Assembly (NCBI RefSeq): GCF_900110755.1
Contig: NZ_FOFF01000001.1
Coordinates: forward strand, 1 to 64,000
Source: Streptomyces sp. yr375
GTDB lineage: Bacteria; Actinomycetota; Actinomycetes; Streptomycetales; Streptomycetaceae
Length of the DNA: 64,000 nt
Direction of reading: 5' to 3'
Shown: in pieces, positions 53,967-62,667 of the stretch
Layout: each line of letters opens with the position of its first letter
Numbering within the stretch: the stretch's first letter is position 1
Made by a program: the position numbers and the translations under genes
Notes under the pieces: model-generated
Told to the model about the DNA's origin: nothing
Databases searched by the model: none
Seen by the model: only the letters and a program-made list of their open reading frames with translations

Positions 53967-54869
53967 ATGATCGAAGCGCGGCGGCTCCACATCCTCCGTG
54001 CGGTGGCCGACCACCGCACGGTGACGGCGGCTGCCGCCGCGCTGTACCTCACCCCGTCCGCCGTGTCCCAGCAGCTCGCGGCCCTGGAGCAGGAGACCGG
54101 CCACCGGCTGGTCGAGCGCGGCGCCAAGGGCGTACGGCTGACCCCGGCCGGCGAGATCCTGCTCAGCCACACCAACGCCGTCCTGGCCCAGCTCGAGCGG
54201 GCCGAGGCGGAACTCGCCGCGTACAGCTCCGGCGCGGCCGGCACGGTCACGGTCGCCGCGTTCGCGACGGGTATCGCGCAGGTCGTGGCACCCGCGGTGA
54301 CCCGTCTCGCCCGGCTGGCGCCCGGCATCCGCATCCGCGTCCAGGACGCCGAGGGCGACGCCAGCCTGCCGATGGTGCTCGACCGGCAGGTCGACGTCGC
54401 GGTCGCCGTCGAGTACCGCGGGGCCCCGCCCGCCGACGACCCGCGCCTCACCCATGTCCCGCTGTACGCCGAGCCCTTCGACGCGGTCGTCCCGGTCGCC
54501 CACCGCCTGGCCGACGCCCCCGAGGTCCCGCTCGCAGAGCTGGCCAAGGACCCCTGGATCGGCCCCTACCCCGGCAACCCCTGCCACGAGGTGGTCGTCC
54601 TGGCCTGCGAGAACGCCGGCTTCCAGCCCCGCCTGGAACACTCCTCCGACGACTTCCGCGCCGTCGTCGCCCTCGCATCGGCCGACGCGGGCGTCGCCCT
54701 CGTCCCCCGCTCGGCGCTGCGCGGCATGGACCTGACGGGCGTGGTCGTCCGCCCGGTCGACGGCGTCGCCCCGACCCGCCGGGTCTTCGCGGCCGTACGA
54801 CGGGGAGCGGAGGAGCACCCGCTGATCCGCCCGGTGCTGGACGCACTGGAAGAGGTCGCGCGGACGTGA
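53967..54869 (+). CDS. LysR-family transcriptional regulator
   Basis: This 300-residue protein has an N-terminal winged helix (RRLHILRAVADHRTVTAAAAALYLTPSAVSQQLAALEQETG, about 4-44) and a two-lobed substrate-binding domain with the usual GTVTVAAFATG start near 92. It lies 47 bases downstream of kbl on the same strand. It could control tdh-kbl, but LysR targets are usually divergent, so the link is weak. The co-inducer is unknown. Confidence 0.85.
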   Translation: MIEARRLHILRAVADHRTVTAAAAALYLTPSAVSQQLAALEQETGHRLVERGAKGVRLTPAGEILLSHTNAVLAQLERAEAELAAYSSGAAGTVTVAAFATGIAQVVAPAVTRLARLAPGIRIRVQDAEGDASLPMVLDRQVDVAVAVEYRGAPPADDPRLTHVPLYAEPFDAVVPVAHRLADAPEVPLAELAKDPWIGPYPGNPCHEVVVLACENAGFQPRLEHSSDDFRAVVALASADAGVALVPRSALRGMDLTGVVVRPVDGVAPTRRVFAAVRRGAEEHPLIRPVLDALEEVART

Positions 54870-54959
54870 TCCGGGTGTTCGGAGCATCGCGCCGCCGGGT
54901 CGGCGTCGCCCTGTTCCACCCACCCCTGACTGTCAGTGGCAGCCGTTACGGTGCGGAGC

Positions 54960-55319
54960 ATGCCGGACGCCGAAGATGTACGCCGTATCGCCCTGTCCCT
55001 GCCGGACACCACGGAGAAGATCGCCTGGAGCATGCCCACCTTCCGGGTCGCGGGGAAGATGTTCGCCACGCTGCCCGAGGAGGAGACCTCCCTCGCCGTG
55101 CGCTGCCCCAAGGAGGAGCGCGACGAACTGGTGCTCGCCGAGCCCGGGAAGTTCTGGATCGCCGACCACGAGGCCCACTTCGCCTGGGTCCGCGCCCGGC
55201 TGGCCGCGCTGGACGACGAGGACGAACTGCGTGACATCCTCACCGACTCCTGGCGCCAGGCGGCCCCGCCGCGCCTCCTGGAGGCGTACCCGGACCTCGG
55301 CGTGGCCACGGAGGACTGA
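54960..55319 (+). CDS. MmcQ/YjbR-family protein
   Basis: This 119-residue protein has the small CyaY-like fold of the MmcQ/YjbR family: ALSLPDTTEKIAWSMPTFRVAGKMFATL and a C-terminal LRDILTDSWRQAAPPRLLEAY. Members are double-wing DNA-binding-like proteins without a settled function. I used the ATG at 54960; the longer frame from 54936 lacks conservation. The tRNA-Pro gene follows. Confidence 0.8.
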   Translation: MPDAEDVRRIALSLPDTTEKIAWSMPTFRVAGKMFATLPEEETSLAVRCPKEERDELVLAEPGKFWIADHEAHFAWVRARLAALDDEDELRDILTDSWRQAAPPRLLEAYPDLGVATED

Positions 55320-55428
55320 GGGCGCCCCGGCGGCCGGGGCGCGATAAACGGGTGCGCGACCATCGACCCGAGTGCGGTATTGTTTCCATGCACGTTCGGC
55401 CAAGGGAAACCCCAGGTCAGACGGGCAA

Positions 55429-55502
<74 letters not shown>

Positions 55503-55520
55503 CTCGACAGAGTCGCTGGT

Positions 55521-55556
55521 GAGGGGCGGTTTCGGAGCAATCCGAAACCGCCCCTC
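55521..55556 (+). terminator. Hairpin terminator after tRNA-Pro
   Basis: A 15-base-pair perfect stem, GAGGGGCGGTTTCGG (55521-55535) with its complement at 55542-55556, has a 6-base loop and begins 19 bases past the tRNA. It also lies at the end of the opposing terpene cyclase gene, so it could work in both directions. Confidence 0.8.
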
Positions 55557-55634
55557 GATCATTGTGGGGGACCAGTTGGTGACCAGCGTTGACCTCCACC
55601 ACCAAGTAACCCGTGGATCAGGGCAGATCGGTTG

Positions 55635-57209
55635 TTACCTCGGCAGACGCCGGCTGCGTGCCAGGGCGGTGCATACGTGCACGTCGGCCAGGAGCGGGAA
55701 GTCGTAGGGGAATGGGCGTGGTCCCACCTGGTCCGGTCGTGCGTGGTAGGCCGCGTCCGCGCTCTGGTGCGAGAGCAGGTAGTGGAGTGCTGTTTCCGCC
55801 TGGTGCCCCGGGCGGAGGACGGGGAGCGCGTGGGCGGTGGAGATCACGTCGCTGTCCTCGCCGGGGCGGTGTCCCCAGCCCCCGTCGGTGTTCTGAGTGG
55901 CGTCCAGGTAGGAGCGGGCCGCGTCCCCGGTCGACCGGGTGCGGGCGGCGATGGCGGGCACCGTGCGGGCCGCGACGCTCAGCGCGTCCACGGCGTGGGC
56001 GGTGACGCTGGTGACCGAGAGGGTCCAGGACGGTTCCCAGGAGCCGTTGCCGATCTGGGCCGACATCAGGAACTCGGCGGAACTCCTCACCAGGTCTGAA
56101 TGATCATCGTTCCTCTGGGAGGGGTGGTTTTGGGCGAGGGCGATCAGTGCGCCCGCAGTAAGGTCCGCTTCCGAGGCGTGGCCCTTGAGGTAGGTGGGGA
56201 AGCCGCCGTCGGTTCCCGCCATCGCCGTCAGGTACTTCCGCGCCTGCTTCAGGTGCGTTCCGTAGCGGAGGTGGCCGCCGGTGAGATGGAGGGTGACGGC
56301 GCAGCGAGAGGTGTCGTCCACATCCGTTTGTGTGGTGGTTTCGTTGTATCCCCAGCCCCCGTCGTCCTGTTGCCGTGCGGCGAGGTAGTCACCGATGCGG
56401 TGCAGCAGCGCCGGGTCGGCTCCTGCTTCGGCGAGCGCCGCTCCTGCCAGCGCCGTCACCCACACCTCCTGTCCGGCGATGAAGGGCATGCCACCGTCCT
56501 CTCGCACGGCCTCTGTCAGTGCGACGATGCCTGCGTGGAGGACGGGGTGCTGCGGCGCCCGGGTGTGTAGGGCGTGCAGGGCGACGAGGTGAGCGAGCGC
56601 GTTGCCCTCCCAGATCTGCCCGTGGGGGAAGGCGGAGAGCCGTTCGGTGAGCCAGGCGGTATCCGTGTCGTCCGGGCTGCCGTCCTGGGCCGCGGTGTGC
56701 AGCATTCTGACCGCGCACAGGGACAGGTCGGTCCAAGCGGCATAGCCGCCGTACGCGATCTGGTGCGGGCGGGTCGCGGGGTCGTAGGGGCCAACGCCCA
56801 GGATCGCCAGCACGGTGGCGAGGAGAAGCCGTTTGCGATGGCCGGTGAAAGGGTGGAGGGAAGCCAGGTTCGGCAGTTTCCCGCCCGGGGCGACCCCGTC
56901 GGCGGCGCGAGGTCGGCGTCCCGGGAGAAGCATGGCCCCGGCGATCGTGGCGTCCAGGGCAGTGGCCGCGGTGGCAGTCGACAGGTACCGCTCCAGCTTG
57001 GTCTGCACTGCGGGCAGGGTGTGTTGCTTGCGCAGCAGTGACAGCAGCAGGGCCGTTTCCAGGATGCGGCCTTCGCAGGGTTCGCGGATGGCGCCGTCGG
57101 CTTCGACGCGTCCGGCCAGCCGCCGCACGCACGCTTCCCTGACGGCGGCCACGCCCGGCGGTTCACCGGTGGTCGTGGTCGAAAGGGTGCTGTCCACACG
57201 AACTCCCAT
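55635..57209 (-). CDS. Class II terpene (diterpene) cyclase
   Basis: This 524-residue protein has prenyltransferase/squalene-oxidase repeats of the alpha/alpha-barrel class (for example RQQDDGGWGYN near 284, TQNTDGGWGHRPGED near 470) and a class II acid motif DVDD at 296-299 followed by Thr. Length and motif fit bacterial class II diterpene cyclases such as copalyl-diphosphate synthases, which cyclise geranylgeranyl diphosphate by protonation; hopene cyclases are longer. The ATG at 57209 follows the terpene synthase stop by 5 bases; GTG 57197 has GGGAG upstream and may be the true start. The gene itself looks intact. Confidence 0.75.
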   Translation of the reverse strand: MGVRVDSTLSTTTTGEPPGVAAVREACVRRLAGRVEADGAIREPCEGRILETALLLSLLRKQHTLPAVQTKLERYLSTATAATALDATIAGAMLLPGRRPRAADGVAPGGKLPNLASLHPFTGHRKRLLLATVLAILGVGPYDPATRPHQIAYGGYAAWTDLSLCAVRMLHTAAQDGSPDDTDTAWLTERLSAFPHGQIWEGNALAHLVALHALHTRAPQHPVLHAGIVALTEAVREDGGMPFIAGQEVWVTALAGAALAEAGADPALLHRIGDYLAARQQDDGGWGYNETTTQTDVDDTSRCAVTLHLTGGHLRYGTHLKQARKYLTAMAGTDGGFPTYLKGHASEADLTAGALIALAQNHPSQRNDDHSDLVRSSAEFLMSAQIGNGSWEPSWTLSVTSVTAHAVDALSVAARTVPAIAARTRSTGDAARSYLDATQNTDGGWGHRPGEDSDVISTAHALPVLRPGHQAETALHYLLSHQSADAAYHARPDQVGPRPFPYDFPLLADVHVCTALARSRRLPR

Positions 57210-57214
57210 GGTGG

Positions 57215-57625
57215 TCAGGGGATATGGGCGGTCCGACGTCGTCGATAGCGTTCGGCACGGGTGTGGTAGTCGAGGTTTCCGCGCATCAACGTGCCGTAGG
57301 CCGTGGCTACCTCCGTTGCGGTTGCCCGCACAGCGGCGTCCGGGACCGCCTCGAGCTGTGCGGCCAGGTCGTCACGTGCGGCGAGGTAGCTGTGCACGAA
57401 GCCGTTGGCGAGGCGCACCGCCTGCCGGGTCGCGTCCTCGAGGGCGAGATGTTCCTGACGGGCCAGCACGAAAACCAGGTTGTGGTAGCGCTCGCCGGGG
57501 TCTTCGATGCCTGCCGAGTACAGATCATTGACCAGGCCCAGATGGTCCGCGGCCGCCCGCCGCATCACGGCGTACGCCGGAAGCCGCCTGACCGTTGCAG
57601 GCCAGAGGTGCTCGCAGTCCGACGG
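57215..57625 (-). pseudogene. C-terminal half of a class I terpene synthase
   Basis: About 136 codons match the C-terminal half of bacterial class I terpene synthases: [19 protein letters not shown], then the Mg-binding NSE triad NDLYSAGIE, a long helical region, and the terminal RY pair in HTRAERYRRR. The N-terminal half with the Asp-rich DDxxD motif is absent; upstream in the same frame is frame-shifted dxs debris, although the frame stays open to 58114. The protein cannot be catalytically complete. It directly precedes the class II cyclase, its usual partner. Confidence 0.7.
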
Positions 57626-57627
57626 CC

Positions 57628-57840
57628 CGTAGACGGATCGACGGTGCCCACCACGTGCAGACGGTCGTTCGAGGCTTCCCAGGCCATGCCGCCGGTCAGC
57701 CGTTTGTGCACGTATGCCTGGTGGCCGGTGTTGAAGATCCGGCTGTGGCGGGGCGAGTCGAAGACCCGGTGCGGGGCGAGGGTCAGTTCCACCGCGCCCA
57801 GATTCGGGGCCCGAACCGGTGTGGCCGACACAGGCGTCAT
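57628..57840 (-). pseudogene. Decayed dxs fragment
   Basis: The frame reads three separate pieces of DXP synthase joined together: [20 protein letters not shown]...[14 protein letters not shown], then [10 protein letters not shown], then [10 protein letters not shown]. In the intact dxs at 28055 the matching pieces are [19 protein letters not shown]...[24 protein letters not shown] and [10 protein letters not shown], far apart. So this is a copy with two internal deletions. It ends where the terpene synthase fragment begins, consistent with erosion of a dxs-terpene synthase operon. Confidence 0.75.
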
Positions 57841-58156
57841 TCGGCTGGTCCTTCCGCCTGATGAAGCGGCAAACGACGAAGCGGCAAGAGATACGGCAGG
57901 GCACGGCGAAGCAATCCATCACTGGGCCGGACTCACGCCAACACACCGCGGCGAAAAGCCAGTTCAGCACCGCCGCGCCCTGCCGGGCCAGAGATGAAAA
58001 CCGCGAACGAGTCGCACAACTCGCAACCTGGTGAATTTGTGATACGACGTTGATCGTCCATCTCACGACGGTGCCCCGCTGTGAGTCGGCCCCGCAGCCT
58101 GTGGATTCGCCCAACCCCGTGAGACGTGCTCGACCCCGCTGCCAGGATCAGGCCGC
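57841..58156. other. Intergenic region upstream of the decayed terpene locus
   Basis: These 316 bases have lower GC than their surroundings and no supported gene on either strand. They may hold the old promoter of the dxs-terpene operon (minus strand) and the promoter of the sigma-factor gene (plus strand). Confidence 0.45.
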
Positions 58157-58849
58157 ATGACCGCAGGGCACGCAGGGCACGCAGGGCACGCAGGGCACGC
58201 AGGGCATCCCGGGCACGACAAGGGTGGCAAGCATCGGGCGTCGTACGGTGCGGGGCGGGGGAAGCGGGTCGGCCACACGGCGACGGTCGACGCTGCGGCC
58301 ACCGCGCTGGCGTTGGCCGCGCGGGGCGGGGACGCGGTGGCCGTCGACGGGTTCGTGCGTGCCCTGCATCGGGACGTGGTGCGGTACGTCGCCCATCTGA
58401 GCGCCGATCCGCAGGCGGCGGACGATCTCGCGCAGGACACGTTCCTGCGGGCGCTCAGTGGGCTGCACCGGTTCGAGGGGCGTTCCTCGGCGCGGGCGTG
58501 GTTGCTGGCCATCGCGCGTCGGGCGGTGATGGACAGCCACCGGTCCGCCGCCGCCCGGCCGCGTCTGTCGGACGCGGCCGACTGGCAGACCGCCGTCGAA
58601 CGGGCCCAGCCGCGCGGGCTGCCCGGCTTCGACGACGGCGTCGTCCTGCGGGAGCTGCTGGCCGCGCTGCCCGAGGAGCGGCGGGAGGCGTTCGTGCTTA
58701 CCCAGGTGCTGGGCCTGCCCTACGCGGAGGCCGCCGCCGTGACCGGCGTCCCGGTCGGCACCGTCCGCTCCCGCGTGGCCCGCGCCCGCACCACGCTGGC
58801 CGCCCTGATCGCCGAGGCGGGAGCGGAGCCGTCAGCGCAGTCGCCGTAG
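58157..58849 (+). CDS. ECF-type RNA polymerase sigma factor
   Basis: This 230-residue protein has sigma region 2 (LHRDVVRYVAHLSADPQAADDLAQDTFLRAL, near 70-100) and region 4 (LPEERREAFVLTQVLGLPYAEAAAVTGVPVGTVRSRVARAR, near 175-215). The first 20 residues are four GHA repeats followed by GHPGHDKGGKH, a His-rich tail absent from typical ECF factors. No anti-sigma gene lies beside it; its 3' end overlaps the convergent murJ-like gene by 18 bases. The tail suggests metal binding, but the start is not independently proven. Confidence 0.8.
   Translation: MTAGHAGHAGHAGHAGHPGHDKGGKHRASYGAGRGKRVGHTATVDAAATALALAARGGDAVAVDGFVRALHRDVVRYVAHLSADPQAADDLAQDTFLRALSGLHRFEGRSSARAWLLAIARRAVMDSHRSAAARPRLSDAADWQTAVERAQPRGLPGFDDGVVLRELLAALPEERREAFVLTQVLGLPYAEAAAVTGVPVGTVRSRVARARTTLAALIAEAGAEPSAQSP
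58163..58203 (+). repeat. 9-base tandem repeat in the sigma-factor start
   Basis: GGGCACGCA is repeated four times in tandem with a diverged copy following, encoding Gly-His-Ala units near the N-terminus. The units are a multiple of three, so copy-number change would lengthen the His tail without frameshift. Confidence 0.75.
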
Positions 58850-60466
58850 GCCTCGTAGCTCGTCGATCTTCAGCAGGTGGGCCAGGGCCAGGTAGACCAG
58901 GGTGAGGGTGAGGACGCCGGCCGTCAGTGCTGTCGCCGTCGGCAGGGTGCCGTCGCCGAGTGTGGCCGCGCAGGCCCGGTCGGCCGCCCAGCCCGCGAGC
59001 GCGGCCGGGGCTGCCGCGGCGGTGAGCTTGGTGTACGTGCGTCGCAGTGTGCCGTCGTCCAGCCGGCCGCCGGTCCGGCGGCGCAGGAGTCGTGCGGTGA
59101 GGGCGAGTCCGGCCAGGTAGGACACGGTGTAGGCGCCGGCCATGCCGGTCACCGCCCAGCGGTCGGGCAGCAGCAGGTGGCAGGCGGTGGCCAGGGCGAT
59201 GTTGACCGCCGCGATCCAGACCGCCATGAAGAACGGGGTACGGGTGTCCTCGAAGGCGTAGAAGCCGCGCAGCAGCAGGTACTGCGCGGAGAACGGGATC
59301 AGGCCGAGGCCGAACGCCTGGAGCATGTGCCCGAGCGGCTGCGCCGAGGCCGCGTCGGCCGCGCCGTGCGCGAACAGCAGCGTCGACAGGCGTGGGCCGA
59401 GGGCCAGGAACAGGAACGCGGCCGGGACGATCACCGCGCCGCTCACGCGCAGCCCGCGCGACAGGTCCGCGCGCACGTCCGCGATCCGCCCCTCGGCCAC
59501 GGCCCGGCTCATCCGGGGCAGCAGCGCCGTCACCAGCGAGACGGTGACCACCGACTGCGGCAGCATCCAGATGGTCTGCGCGTACATGTACGCCGTGTAG
59601 CCCGCGCCGGCCTCCGGCAGTTTCTGGTCGACGGCGTTGGCGTAGTTGGTGACCACGGTCAGCGACACGAGGTTCGTCAGCACCAGCAGCAGGGTCCACT
59701 TGGCGGCGTGCACACCGGAACCCAGGCCCGAGCCGCGCCAGTCGAACCGCGGCCGGAAACGGAACCCGGCGGCCCGCGCGAACGGGACCAGCGCGAGGGC
59801 CTGCACCGCGATGCCGGCGGTCGTCCCGACGCCCAGCAGCCGCACCTGGGCGTCGGTGATGTCCGCGACCCGCGCCGGCCCGGTCAGCAGGCCGAGATAG
59901 CCGCCGAACATGCCCAGCAGGATTACGTTGTTGAGGACCGGCGTCCACATCATCGCGCCGAACCGCTCGCGGGCGTTGAGGACTTGACCGTAGATGTTGA
60001 ACAGGCCGTAGAAGAAGATCTGCGGGAGCAGGAAGCGCGCGAAGACCACGGTGAGCCGGTACGCGTCGTGGTGGTCGGGGGTGTCGCGCAGGTACACCGA
60101 GACGATCTGCGGGGCCGCCCACACCGCCAGCGCGGTCCCCACGGCGAGGACGGACACGACCAGGGTGACGAGCCGCTGCTCGTACGCCCGGCCGCCGTCC
60201 GGGTGGGTGGCCCGCGCCCGCACCAACTGCGGCACCAGCACGGCGTTCAGCGCGCCGCCGATCAGCAGCGTGTACAGGCTGGTCGGCACGGTGTTCGCCG
60301 TGTTGTACGTGGTGGCCAGCAGGCCGGTGCCCAGGGCCGCCGCCTGGAGCACCTGCCGGATCAGGCCCGTGGCCCGGGACACCACCGTGCCCAGCGCCAT
60401 CAGCACCGACGACCGCGCCGCCCCGCCGGAACGTTTCGCTACCCGCTCTTCTGCTGTCGCCCCCAT
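58832..60466 (-). CDS. MurJ/MviN-like lipid II flippase family protein
   Basis: This 544-residue integral membrane protein has about 13-14 helices and the MurJ pattern: SVLMALGTVVSRATGLIRQ near 20, NTANTVPTSLYTLLIGGALNAVLVPQLVRA near 55, and GALIVPAAFLFLALG-like segments. MurJ flips lipid-linked peptidoglycan precursor across the membrane. Streptomyces carry more than one MviN-family gene, so this may be an accessory copy rather than the essential one. It is convergent with the sigma-factor gene. Confidence 0.8.
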   Translation of the reverse strand: MGATAEERVAKRSGGAARSSVLMALGTVVSRATGLIRQVLQAAALGTGLLATTYNTANTVPTSLYTLLIGGALNAVLVPQLVRARATHPDGGRAYEQRLVTLVVSVLAVGTALAVWAAPQIVSVYLRDTPDHHDAYRLTVVFARFLLPQIFFYGLFNIYGQVLNARERFGAMMWTPVLNNVILLGMFGGYLGLLTGPARVADITDAQVRLLGVGTTAGIAVQALALVPFARAAGFRFRPRFDWRGSGLGSGVHAAKWTLLLVLTNLVSLTVVTNYANAVDQKLPEAGAGYTAYMYAQTIWMLPQSVVTVSLVTALLPRMSRAVAEGRIADVRADLSRGLRVSGAVIVPAAFLFLALGPRLSTLLFAHGAADAASAQPLGHMLQAFGLGLIPFSAQYLLLRGFYAFEDTRTPFFMAVWIAAVNIALATACHLLLPDRWAVTGMAGAYTVSYLAGLALTARLLRRRTGGRLDDGTLRRTYTKLTAAAAPAALAGWAADRACAATLGDGTLPTATALTAGVLTLTLVYLALAHLLKIDELRGLRRLR

Positions 60467-60483
60467 CGGGCCAACCTACGACA

Positions 60484-60942
60484 TCAAGATCGGCGGTTCC
60501 CAATCCGCTTCTTGCGGGCGGGAGTCGGCGGCTTGATGAACTGGAGTTCCAGGGTCACCGGGGGTGCGGCGAGGCCGGGGCCGCCCGCCGTCGCCCAGGC
60601 CAGGATCTCCTCGGTGCAGTCGTCGTCCATGGCGAAGCCGACCCAGGTGGCCCGGCCGCCGGCCCGGCGGCCGGTGGCCGAGGGCTGGACGACGATCACG
60701 TTCGCCTGGTCGCAGGGGCCGAGGCAGTCCGTCGTACGGACCTGGAAGCCGCCGCCCGAAGCGGCCGCGGCGGCGCGCAGCCGGTCCAGTTGCCAGCCGT
60801 GGTCGAAGCCGGGGTGTTTGCGGGCGTCGCCGCAGCAGCAGCCCCTGCACACCACCAGGGTGCAGGGGCGGCTCGCCGCGGCTCCGATCAGTGCGCGCTG
60901 GACGGGCGCGCGGGGCGCGGGCGCTCGCTGAGCGGGAACCAC
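60484..60942 (-). CDS. (2Fe-2S) ferredoxin domain protein
   Basis: This 152-residue protein has a thioredoxin-like 2Fe-2S fold with cysteines in CTLVVCRGCCCGDARKHPG near 35-52 and TTDCLGPCDQANVIVV near 75. Such proteins carry electrons or assist metal centres. The GTG at 60942 follows the NUDIX-like stop by 5 bases with no good ribosome site, so it is probably translated by coupling. The exact partner is unknown. Confidence 0.7.
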   Translation of the reverse strand: MVPAQRAPAPRAPVQRALIGAAASRPCTLVVCRGCCCGDARKHPGFDHGWQLDRLRAAAAASGGGFQVRTTDCLGPCDQANVIVVQPSATGRRAGGRATWVGFAMDDDCTEEILAWATAGGPGLAAPPVTLELQFIKPPTPARKKRIGNRRS

Positions 60943-60947
60943 GCCGG

Positions 60948-61487
60948 TCAGGAGGCCGAGAGGCCCACGTGGGCCAGGGCCTGCCGGAGCAGGAACCCGT
61001 GCCCGCCCGGCATCTCGCTCTGCACCGCCGGCGACGCGGCCTCCTCCGGGCTGAACCACACCAGGTCCAGCGCGTCCTGCCGGGGGCGGCAGTCGCCGGT
61101 CACCGGCACGATGTAGGCCAGCGACACCGCGTGCTGACGGGGGTCGTGGTAGGGGGTCATGCCGTGCGTCGGGAAGTACTCGGCCACCGTGAACGGCTGG
61201 AGCGAGGTCGGCACCCTGGGCAGCGCCACCGGGCCGAGGTCCTTCTCCAGGTGGCGCAGCAGGGCGTCCCGGACGCGCTCGTGGTGCAGGACCCGGCCGG
61301 AGACCAGCGTGCGGCTGACATTGCCGTCCGGTCCGATCCGCAGCAGGAGGCCGATGCTGGTGACTTCGCCGCTGTCGTCGACGCGCACGGGCACGGCCTC
61401 GACGTACAGGATCGGCATACGGGCGCGCGCCATCTCGAGCTCGTCGGAGCTCAGCCAACCCGGCGTGGTTTCGGTCAAGTCAGACAT
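60948..61487 (-). CDS. NUDIX-like protein (DUF4916)
   Basis: This 179-residue protein is like the actinobacterial DUF4916 group, related to NUDIX hydrolases: ARARMPILYVEAVPVRVDDSG near 20-40, HAVSLAYIVPVTGDCRPRQDALDLVWFSPEEA near 118-150. A classical NUDIX box with the REUXEE glutamates is not clear, so catalysis is uncertain. It lies 15 bases downstream of the amidohydrolase gene on the same strand and 5 bases ahead of the ferredoxin gene. Confidence 0.65.
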   Translation of the reverse strand: MSDLTETTPGWLSSDELEMARARMPILYVEAVPVRVDDSGEVTSIGLLLRIGPDGNVSRTLVSGRVLHHERVRDALLRHLEKDLGPVALPRVPTSLQPFTVAEYFPTHGMTPYHDPRQHAVSLAYIVPVTGDCRPRQDALDLVWFSPEEAASPAVQSEMPGGHGFLLRQALAHVGLSAS

Positions 61488-61502
61488 TCTTTGATCATAC
61501 TT

Positions 61503-62666
61503 TCAGTGTCCGTCGGGAAGCCGGTAGACCCGGCGGGCGTTGTCCGCTCCGGCCCAGCGTGCCAGGCGCAGCGCGTCGGGCAGGCCCAGTTCGTCGGCGT
61601 CCACCCGGTCCTGGAGGAGATCCCCAAGGCCCCGGCGGAACGCCAGCGCGCCGAGCCCGTAGAACTCGGCCACACCATAGGCGTCGGAGCTGTACAGCAG
61701 TTTGCGGAACGGTGTGATCTCCAGCGCCTCCTCCAGGACCGCCCGCGCTCGCGTCGGACCCACATGATGCAGGGTGAGCCCCACATCCAGGTACACCTGC
61801 TCGAACACCGCCGCCAGATAGGCGGCCTGCCGCTGGTAGGGCCAGCAGTGCAGGAACAGCACCGGGATCGTGCCCGCCGTCAGGTGCAACCAGTCCGTCA
61901 GAAGGGTCGGATCCACCCGGTGGAGCCGGATGTCGGCGTCGCCGAAGCCGGTGTGCAGTTGCAGCGGCAGCCCCAGATCGACGGCGGTCCACAGCAGGTG
62001 CCGGACCAGCACCGGGTCCGCCAGCCGTCCGCCGCGTGCCAGCCAGCGCCGTGCGGCCCGCGTGACGTCGGCGTCCGGGGGGCGGGCCGGGTCGAGGTCG
62101 AAGCCCGTGCGGTACGCGGCCACCGACTTCACCGCGACCACGCCCGGCCGCCGTACCGCGTCCAGCGCCGCCGCCCGGAACGCGTCGGCGTACCCGTCGG
62201 CCTCCACGCCCCGCGCGGCCACCGCCTCGGCGACGGACTCCAGCCGCACGACCTCGTGGGCCACCGCCCCACCGGCCGCCCCACCGGCGGCTCCGGCCAG
62301 TTCGGCGGGCGTGGTGAGGCGCTGCGGGGCGAACCCGGTGTCGACGCAGAACACGCCGGTCCGCGCGGCGGCGAGGAACCGCCGGTTGACCTCCGCCGGG
62401 CCCAGCTCGGCGCGCCGGGCCAGATAGACGTCGGGCGGCGCGTGCCGCTCCAGGTCCAGCAGAGGCGCGCAGTGGCGGCGTACGGCGACGCCGACCGGGG
62501 TGTCGAAGGTCGAGACGCCGGGCCACGGGTCGCCCTCGGTGAGCAGCGCCTCGAAGCCCGGCCGGTCCAGGGGGCCGGTGACGACGCCGTGGCAGTGGTG
62601 GTCCACCAGCTCCAGCGCGGCGAGCGCCTCGTGGACCGGGCCGCCGGGCACCCCGGTACCAGCCAT
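61503..62666 (-). CDS. Amidohydrolase-family protein (FluG N-domain-like)
   Basis: This 387-residue TIM-barrel metal hydrolase has an HxH-type motif VDHHCHG at 21-27 and later metal-ligand candidates in LQLHTGFGD near 225, FLHCWPY near 260 and YSSDAYG near 316. The LHTGFGD and SSDAYG motifs are those of the amidohydrolase half of FluG-like proteins, in which this domain is fused to a glutamine-synthetase domain. Here the two halves are neighbouring genes, one base apart. The substrate is unknown. Confidence 0.75.
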   Translation of the reverse strand: MAGTGVPGGPVHEALAALELVDHHCHGVVTGPLDRPGFEALLTEGDPWPGVSTFDTPVGVAVRRHCAPLLDLERHAPPDVYLARRAELGPAEVNRRFLAAARTGVFCVDTGFAPQRLTTPAELAGAAGGAAGGAVAHEVVRLESVAEAVAARGVEADGYADAFRAAALDAVRRPGVVAVKSVAAYRTGFDLDPARPPDADVTRAARRWLARGGRLADPVLVRHLLWTAVDLGLPLQLHTGFGDADIRLHRVDPTLLTDWLHLTAGTIPVLFLHCWPYQRQAAYLAAVFEQVYLDVGLTLHHVGPTRARAVLEEALEITPFRKLLYSSDAYGVAEFYGLGALAFRRGLGDLLQDRVDADELGLPDALRLARWAGADNARRVYRLPDGH

Positions 62667-62667
62667 C

